From positions 551,703,136 through 551,767,135 of the forward strand of contig NC_081413.1 of the NCBI RefSeq assembly GCF_030272615.1: DNA of 64,000 nucleotides, read 5' to 3'. The translations under genes were made by a program, and so were the position numbers. Origin of the DNA: Cryptomeria japonica. Its lineage: Eukaryota > Streptophyta > Pinopsida > Cupressales > Cupressaceae. The notes beneath the pieces were generated by a model, which saw only the letters and a program-made list of their open reading frames with translations, was not told the origin of the DNA and searched no databases. Below, piece by piece: positions 57,370 to 64,000 of the stretch (within the stretch, counting starts at the first letter, position 1; every line of letters starts with the position of its first letter).

Positions 57370-58040
57370 CCGACGATGCGCGTGAATTCACAAAGGCTTG
57401 AACTTTACCTTTTGCGAAGCAGCGAAAAGAGTGGCGGGCTCGAAAGGCAGGTGGATCCCTTGATTAAAAACTGAGCATCTCAAAGACGATCTGATGGTTG
57501 GTGTTGTTTCGCATGAAAGAAATGTGCGGAGTTTATCTTTCATGAAACAAGGAAAAGATTGGTGGGACTGGCTGGTGGGTTAAAGAATGAAGGTTAATGG
57601 ACGATATCTTCTGGTTGATCCAACGACCCGCGTTGTTTCATAAAGGAAAGATGCTTGGAGTTTATCTTTCGCGAAGTAGCAAAAGGGAAGTGGGCCCAGA
57701 GTGAGGATGATGTGGAAAGTAAAGAAGGTGCATCTTGAAAAGGATCTGACAATCTGCATTATTTCGCTTGGCGAAATAGCATGGAGTTCATCTTTCGCGA
57801 AGCAGCGAAAGGATGGTGGGCCCGACATATAGACTAGTCCTGGTTTTTAAAGGCCGATCAACTTGGAGTTGATTGAATGGCCTGCGTTGATTTGCAACTA
57901 GAAGCAACACAAAATTTACCTTTCACGAAATGGCGAAATGAGCTAGCGGTTACATGGCGGATGATGTGGACGACGTTGTTTCGTATGGAAAAGATGCACG
58001 GTTTTTAATCTTCGCGAAACAGCGAAAAGCTAGGACAATG
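57370..58040 (+). repeat. Six ~127-bp units with TTTCGC/GCGAAA hairpin
   Basis: TTTCGCGAAGCAGCGAAA or variants at 57410, 57537, 57667, 57793, 57921 and 58010 (spacing about 127, 130, 126, 128, 89). TTTCGC and GCGAAA pair across a 6-base loop. Between them each unit has GGTGGGCCC-like and TCTGA(C/T)NNNCTGCGTTGTTTCGC-like blocks. Ends about 300 bp before the ORF at 58338. Confidence 0.85.
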
Positions 58041-58337
58041 AGATTTCCTTTGTGGTCCGTTGGATCTTTTTTTAAAATTCAATTGTGAATTGATTGCCAA
58101 AACATGTGGATTAATGTTGCAATTCAATGCTTTGTTTCCGTATTAAGCCTCACATCAACGGAATTTTAGTATCATTTCAAGGAATTTTGCAGAGGAACCA
58201 TTGCACAGAGCGAGTTTCTTTAGGAAACAAGTAAGTTCTGCACTCATTTTGAAAGTTACAGTTCTAATTGGTTTCATCAGGTGTTTAAATTCTCAGAGGT
58301 CTATTTAAGTTTTAAATTGAAATAGCTATAATTCAAG

Positions 58338-59340
58338 ATGGCACCACGAAGAGATTTCACAGGGAAAGTGAATTATCAGGATAGAGCTATATGTGATGAT
58401 TTCTTGGAACAATTAACCATGTCTACAAATGTTGCTGCTAAGATCAAAGAATTAGTGCCCAAGGCCCCCCATTTGAGAATTGGAGATGGTTTGTATGACA
58501 AGGGGAGCTGGTTGAGGGATTCACAGATAGGGATATCAGGGTTGGGAATTTTCATGGTGGGTTTTGGCCAAAGACATTCCTCTGCTCCAATGAATAGTAT
58601 ATGGGAATTAGATGTGGGAAAGCTCATAGTCCCTGGGGTTTTTATGGATGTAGATTTATTAACCCAAGTTGCAAATAATTATGACCCTATTGCTAAATGT
58701 GTGAGAAATGTGAATGGGGGAGCGTTAATTGAGATTAACGATGATGAGTTTAGGAAGGTGTTTAAGCTCAGTGAGGTATCAAACTACTTAGAGCCAATCA
58801 ATTTTGATACACTTGGATAGGTCTACAATGTACAGAGAGATCACCTCAGGAGTGTCCCTTTGAAAGAATTTTTTGTCAAAATAGGAGGGTTAACTGTTGT
58901 AGGCCCTAGTACCATGGAACCCTTCTCTTTGAATTTGTTTACTCTGAGGGCTAAAGACATGTATTGGTCACTTTATCAGATTTTTGGGGAAGATGCTGAA
59001 ACCACTATGCCAACTCACTATATGCTAATGATAGCACAGATCTTAAACCCCTCTCTGGCAGTAACATTTGCTTATGCACCTTATCTCACTGATGCAATCC
59101 ATGTAGGATTGATAGGGATTAAAAATAGTAAGGTAGATAGACCTTTTGGGTGGTACTCTCTTCTCATGCATATGTTTTTGTTTAAAGGTGTTGATTACTT
59201 CGCTAATGAAATGGATCTGGTTAAGGAAAAGGATGGTGAAGAGATGCCTGTGCAATTATGGAGCACAATTTTGTCTTGGGATAAAGAGGATGTCAGTTAT
59301 TTGAAGTTTGACAGATGCTTTGCATCTAGGCTTAGGATTC
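58338..59340 (+). pseudogene. Large unrecognised protein, family member 2 (cut by copia)
   Basis: One frame from ATG 58338 (MAPRRDFTGKVNYQD) to the copia LTR at 59341, about 334 codons, with a single TAG at 58818 (could be from CAG). Shares with member 1 an ordered set of motifs: DVGKLIVPGVFMDVDLL, an NGGAL-(I/V) block, KVF, SLLMHMFLF and DGEEMPVQLW. The segment LLTQVANNYDP to FRKVFKL has the same spacing of hydrophobic, G and acidic positions as the PMD segment of the Tat antisense ORF (inference). The C-terminal part should lie beyond the copia element, outside the window. Confidence 0.68.
59336..59340 (+). repeat. Presumed left target duplication GATTC
   Basis: Five bases before the LTR start; its partner would be outside the window. 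Confidence 0.35.
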
Positions 59341-59819
59341 TGTTGTGACAACAAAACCCTAGGATCCCTAAGGCCCTGCTAGAGTGATAACTTAATGAAT
59401 AGCAGATAGTACCAAACTAGTACTGAGAGGGGGGGTTGAATCAGTACAGACAAAAAAACATTCCTAAAATCGGTTTGTCAGCAGACACTGCGCTTTGACA
59501 AACAAATAGTAACACCGGTCTTAAACAAAGTACAACTGACAAAACCTAGAATAACTGAGACAAGCATAAACTGGTTGACACTTATCTTTTCATACAATCT
59601 AATACTTCATTTCCATTTCACCCTAGTGCATGAATAGGTACTCTATCATCAAAAAATAATAACAACTAGTTTAACATGTTTTACCGACAGACATAAGACA
59701 CTGAACCATCTCATGAAAACATCACACATGACATAGATTTTTCACTTGGAACCCCAACTGGGGAAAACTGCGGTGGGGATGAATACCCACAAGTTGTTTT
59801 AAACTCTTTAGAAGTCTGC

Positions 59820-60060
59820 TCTGTTAGGAGCCTTTTCCGGTTAAAGACTGATACAATAGGCTCTGTTAGGAACCGATCCTGTTAGGGATCACCCGGTTAA
59901 GGGATGGCTAAAATACCTAATTAAGGGTTAAACTCGGTTAAAGGTTACCTTGTTAGAGGATTTCAAGAACTCAATGGTTTTGAGTCAACCTGTTAAAGGA
60001 TTTATAGTAAGCCGGTTAAAGCTAGCCTATTAAGGGATTTCTCAACTATTGAAGTGGTTA
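59820..60060 (-). repeat. CGGTTAAAGGAT/CTGTTAGGGAT short repeat array
   Basis: About ten degenerate copies of a GTTA(A/G)(A/G)GGAT-type word within the LTR. Confidence 0.7.
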
Positions 60061-60291
60061 GAGATCAACAGGTATTACAATGACTTGGTAACAACACTCA
60101 ATGCCAATGCAGATCCGCTTTAGCTCCTCTTCACCTTCTGCACTTTCACTCTACAGGTATCACTTCTCTCCTCTGGTCTGACAAGAATCATGTATCACTT
60201 CACTTGGATACACACGCATAACTTTTTTCCAACCACCTCAGAAAGAAACACAACATCGACCTTATAGGAAACAGATAGATCGGTAGCATAA

Positions 60292-60315
60292 ACCCTAAAC
60301 CCTAAACCCTAAACC
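60292..60315 (-). repeat. Telomere-type repeat, three AAACCCT units
   Basis: Three AAACCCT units and a partial fourth inside the LTR, the plant telomere motif on the plus strand. Confidence 0.9.
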
Positions 60316-60724
60316 TGTTAGGTTAAGCAATTCAAATGGTTCAATCCTGACTGTTGAGCACATTACATTAAATGCAATAGTCTTGAACCGATCTCAAGAC
60401 ATTCTCCATCGTTCTTTTTCCACTTCTTTCATGGCGGTTGATAGCCCATCACGCGTTTTCGCCATTTACAGACTTCGCACATTCCTGAGGTAGATAGGAA
60501 CAATCGCCTTCATGCAAGATCCTTCATGCGCACAAGGCTGACATGGAAACACGATTTGTTCTTCGTTACAAAGCTACCTCATCACACAAAGTCACTGGTT
60601 GAGTCACATAGGCTAGAAGCACTTCAACCAGAAACCTTGAAGTTGAGACTACCAATCGGTAGTCATACAAAGCTTCCATGTACCAGTTCTCATATCAACA
60701 TGTCGATTCACCTTGAATAGACAT

Positions 60725-60870
60725 ACCGCTTCACTTTGGCACATATACCGGTTCACAATGTTATACCGGTTCTCACATATACTGGTTCTTTACCGATTCT
60801 CTCTTCTTTAGCATATTTGACATCAATGACAACATACAATGTCATTATGTCCTCATACCGGTTCACATAA
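60725..60870 (-). repeat. ACCGGTT cluster near the start of the LTR
   Basis: TACCGGTTC at 60746, 60764 and 60856, plus variants TACCGCTTC, TACTGGTTC and TACCGATTC. In element orientation this is the beginning of U3, so enhancer-type repeats are plausible. Confidence 0.65.
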
Positions 60871-60878
60871 TGCCAACA

Positions 60879-60892
60879 ATCTCCCCCTTTGG
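60879..60892 (-). other. Polypurine tract of SIRE-like copia
   Basis: Minus strand CCAAAGGGGGAGAT directly before TGTTGGCA. Two further GGGGGAG motifs lie upstream, at about 60980 and 61042. Confidence 0.85.
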
Positions 60893-61121
60893 CATTGATG
60901 GCAATATACAAAGATATCTCTCTGCTTCACATCTTCTCATATCAATTTTTGTAGATATCTTCTCCACTTCACTTCTTCTCCCCCTTTGACAACAATGTCG
61001 AAGTGGAGGCACAAGCTTCCCTATTCCATTATGCTGCTCCCCCTGAGGAGTAGCATCCTTCAACACATCAATCCAAAAAAAATTGACTATGCAATACCTG
61101 ACTGATGTGGAGCAAATACCT

Positions 61122-62795
61122 TTAGTTCACCTCCTGAAGGGGTAGTAACCCTAATTCACCTCTTAAGTACATAAATGTAGCCTTTGGGAGAGGCTTGGTG
61201 AATATGTCTGCTAACTGCTCCTTACTGGAAACATGTTCCAGTGCAATCTCTTTGTTTTGAACCTTTTCCCTCAATAAATGGTACTTAAGCTCAAAGTGCT
61301 TGGTTCTAGAATGTAAAACCAGATTCTTTGAAATATTGATAGCACTTGTGTTATCACAGAATATGCTTACCAGTTCAGATACAGGAACTTTGAAGCCATT
61401 TAAACCATGCTTCATCCAGATTGTCTGAGTGTAGTTCATGAAAGCTGCAACATACTCTGCTTCCATTATGGATTGAGAGATACAACTCTGCTTCTTACTT
61501 ATCCATGAAACCAGTCTACCACCAAGAAAGAATGCACCACCGGTTGTGCTCTTCTGGTCGTTCACATTACCTACCCAATCAACATCTGTGAATATTTTCA
61601 AGTTGAAATCATTGCTATATGGATACCACAATCCATAGTCAACTATTCCTTTTAGATACCTAAGAATCCGCTTGACTGCAACCAAGTGGGATTCTCTTGG
61701 ACTTTTCTAGAACCTTGCAGTAATGCCAATTGCATGTGCAATATCTGGTTTGCTATGCACTACATAATGCAACTTACCAATAATTGATCGGTATTCCTTC
61801 TCATTAACCAATGCTGAGTCATCCTCTTTGGATAGTTTACAACCGGTCACCATCGGTGTACCAACCGGTTTGCTATCTTCCATGCCAAAGGTCTTCAACA
61901 CCTCTTTGACATACTTGGACTAAGTGATAAAGATTCCATCTTTCATCTGCTGAATCTGCAGTCCAATGAAGAACTTAATCTCCCCTATGAGTGACATCTC
62001 AAACTCTTTCTTCATCTCATCTGCAAACTCATGAATCATCTTGTCATCTCCACCAAAGATAATGTCATCAACAAATACCTCATAGATCAGGATCTGATCT
62101 CCTTCAGATTTCAAGTAGATATTACTATCTTCTCTTATTCTCTCAAATCCAATTTTCACAAGATGGGAGTGCAGATGTTCATACCATGCTCTAGGTGCCT
62201 GCTTTAGACCATATAAGGCTTTATGTAGCCTACACACCATGTCACTATCTTCAGATAGGGCAAACCCATCTGGTTTCTCTATATACACCTCCTCTTCAAG
62301 TACACCATTTAGGAATGCAGATTTTACATCCATTTGATATACTTTGAATCCTTTAAAAGATGCATATGCAAGAAGCATACAAACTCCTTCCAATCTGGCT
62401 ATAGGAGCAAAGGTTTCTCCATAGTCTTCTCCTTCTTCTTGGGCATATCCTTTACACACCAGTCTGACTTTGTTTCTAATCAGTGTGCCATCCTCATTCA
62501 GCTTATTTCTGAAAACCCATTTGGTACGGATGACATTTTTATGCTTCGGTCTGGGTACTAAAGACCATGTACCATTTTTCTCTATCTGGTCAAGTTCCTC
62601 TTCCATTGCCTTGATCCAGTCTTCATCTTTGTGTGCCTCTTTGAATGATTTAGGCTCAAATTTAGAAATCATACATGAGTTTTCTCTGACCTTTCTCCTT
62701 GTAAGGATTCCTACATCCTTATCTCCTATGATCTGCTTAGGATCATGATTCGGCTTGACATATCGAGGAATGGTCTTAACAGATTCCTCTTGCTT
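61122..62795 (-). pseudogene. SIRE-like copia RT and RNase H
   Basis: Single frame split by TAG at 61920 and 61707. 61920-62672 is RT: TKWVFRNK, VRLVCKGYAQEEG, YQMDVKSAFLNG, YGLKQAPRAWY and the catalytic box VFVDDIIFGGDD (Phe instead of Tyr before VDD). 61122-61685 is RNase H (FTDVDWVGNVNDQKSTTGG, then SIFCDNTSAINISKN, then LADIFTKPLP). Both TAGs replace an expected Gln, as by CAG-to-TAG. 62673-62795 continues the frame up to a TAA at 62796. Confidence 0.93.
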
Positions 62796-64000
62796 TTATT
62801 CTTCATCCTCTTCTCCATCAGTGTCAGCATCTACATCTACCAGTGTAGGAACATTGTTACTGGTACTTGGTTGACTGGCAACCAATTCCCAGAAGGTTAC
62901 AACCGGTTCATTTACTGCTTGCTCACTGTCGGTTTCCTCAGTTTTCTTAGAGGTTTCATCAACTCTCACATTGATGCTTTCCATAATTCTTTGGGTCCTT
63001 TTATTGAAACACTTGGGAGCTTTGCTTTTGGTGGAATACCCTAGGAATATTCCCTCATCACATTTCGTATCATATTTTCTCTGGTGTTCGCTCCTCTTGA
63101 TGTGACATTTTCTACCAAACACTCTAAAGTAGCTAACCACAGGTGTCTTACCGGTCCAATACTCATAAGGAGTTTTATCCTTACCTTTCTTGATGAGTAC
63201 TCAGTTCATTGTGTAGACTGCAGTGCTCATCGCTTCTCTCCAAAAGGTGTGAGCGACCTTTCCTTGAATCAACATTGTTCTTGCTACTTCAACCACTGTC
63301 CAGTTATTCCTCTTTGCTAGGCCATTCTGCTATGGATTCCAGTGGGTAGACAGTTGCCTCTTGATGCCGTGTTCTTCACAGTACTTGTTGAATTCACCAG
63401 AAGTGAATTTCCCTCCTTTATTAGTTCGAAGACACTTGATCCTTTTACCGCTTTCCTTCTCCACTAATGCTCTGAAAGCTTTGAACTTTCCAAAAGCTTC
63501 AGACTTATCTTTCAAGAATGTGACCCACATCATTCTTGAGCATTCATCAGTGAGAATCATGAAGTACCTATCACCCTACACACCTAGTTTTCATAGGACC
63601 ACACAAATCAGTATGCACAAGATCAAGTAAATTGTCAGCAGTGAAAGGTTTACCTTTAAAGGTTGAGGAAGACATTTCCCCTAGTTGACATTCTCTGCAC
63701 AAGGTATTTTTTGGTTTGATCAGCACTGGCAACCCTCTAACTGCCTTGATCTTACTGGCCTTTACAATGTTGTCAAAGTTTACATGGCAGAGTCTCCTCT
63801 GCCATATCTAGCTGTCATCAAACTTGGCCATAAGACATGTACTGATATTTGCATTCAGCTAAAATAAGTTACCTTTGATCTGCATGCCGGTGGCCACCAA
63901 TTCACCATTCTTTCCTTTGATTCTGCACACTCCATTCTTGAATTCCAAAGTGAGACCACTATCATTTAGCTGGGAAACACTTAGAAGGTTGTGTCTGAGA
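62796..64000 (-). pseudogene. SIRE-like copia integrase (partial)
   Basis: Same frame as RT. 62796-63140 is the integrase C-terminal region (RVFGRKCHIK, YDTKCDEGIFLGYS, then an acidic tail). 63141-63329 has stops near 63200 and 63330, the latter replacing Gln in the PQQNG motif. 63330-63560 is the core (ILTDECSRMMWVTFLKDKSEAF, then LRTNKGGKF), where the second catalytic Asp reads Asn (63420-63422). Toward 64000 come the CxxC part (LCRECQLG) and the GAG-pre-integrase H motif with further stops. Gag and the 5' LTR are outside the window. Confidence 0.9.

Larger units (their letters stand above)
59341..60878 (-). repeat. 3' LTR of SIRE-like copia
   Basis: 1538 bp, TGTTG...CAACA ends on either strand. 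The right border is fixed by the polypurine tract; the left border by the terminal inverted repeat and the break in the ORF at 58338-59340. Confidence 0.78.
59341..64000 (-). mobile_element. SIRE-like Ty1/copia element, right end cut by window
   Basis: Minus strand. 3' LTR at 59341-60878, polypurine tract, about 240 bp of non-coding sequence with GGGGGAG motifs, then RNase H, RT, integrase and GAG-pre-integrase reading toward 64000. VDDIIFGGDD, long LTR and repeated GGGGGAG before the LTR are SIRE/Maximus traits (family knowledge). All breaks seen are in-frame stops. Confidence 0.9.

Noticed and set aside
60292-60315. Chromosome end or telomere fusion site
   Set aside because: Only three units, inside an LTR with clear boundaries.

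Overview
This window looks like a transposon-dominated intergenic stretch of a large seed-plant nuclear genome. The evidence is plant-type retrotransposon lineages (chromovirus with chromodomain, Tat-like gypsy with a second RNase H, SIRE-like copia), a plant mobile domain (PMD) ORF, AAACCCT-type telomere motifs, and long A/T-rich spacers with few host exons. Very long, old, nested elements would suit a conifer-like gymnosperm, but that is inference. No complete host gene is visible. Almost every long ORF belongs to a retroelement and carries stops or frameshifts.

Layout. 1-6874: decayed + strand Ty3/gypsy chromovirus whose 5' LTR is cut by the window edge. 6875-7640: spacer with one small ORF. 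7640-9680: two minus-strand LINE fragments. The second LINE resumes at 33885 because a Ty1/copia element (9681-33884, 602-bp LTRs, perfect 5-bp target duplication) landed in it. That copia is itself split by an 18.5-kb minus-strand Tat-like Ty3/gypsy element (11824-30367, two 1445-bp LTRs). Insertion order (LINE, then copia, then Tat) agrees with LTR divergence by eye: about 6% for copia, under 1% for Tat.

The Tat-like element is the most interesting object. On the minus strand it has one gag-pro-pol frame (gag, Cys/His motif, protease, G-patch, RT, decayed RNase H, second RNase H, intact DD35E integrase). On the plus strand, between pol and the 3' LTR, it has an antisense ORF with a plant mobile domain, a Gly/Arg tract and a coiled coil. 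The leaders of both the sense and antisense ORFs carry a degenerate array of the same motif (AGCGCT followed by ATTG or TTTG), in the same orientation relative to each ORF.

33885-39305: rest of the LINE, A/T-rich spacer, a 640-bp CT-rich microsatellite and two small repeat blocks. 39306-43122: a 3.8-kb apparent solo LTR with GTAAC target duplications and seven hairpin-forming GTCCCT/AGGGAC units. 43123-48400: degraded host-like sequence with possible exons, one clear receptor-kinase exon (DFG) and a G/C-rich hairpin unit. 48400-51700: a field of TAACACGCGTGTTA palindromes upstream of an unrecognised, stop-riddled ORF. 53494-59340: two head-to-head decayed ORFs of one unrecognised family, perhaps distantly related to the PMD; the leader of one has six ~127-bp units with a TTTCGC/GCGAAA hairpin. 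59341-64000: minus-strand SIRE-like copia that interrupts the second of these ORFs and runs off the right edge.
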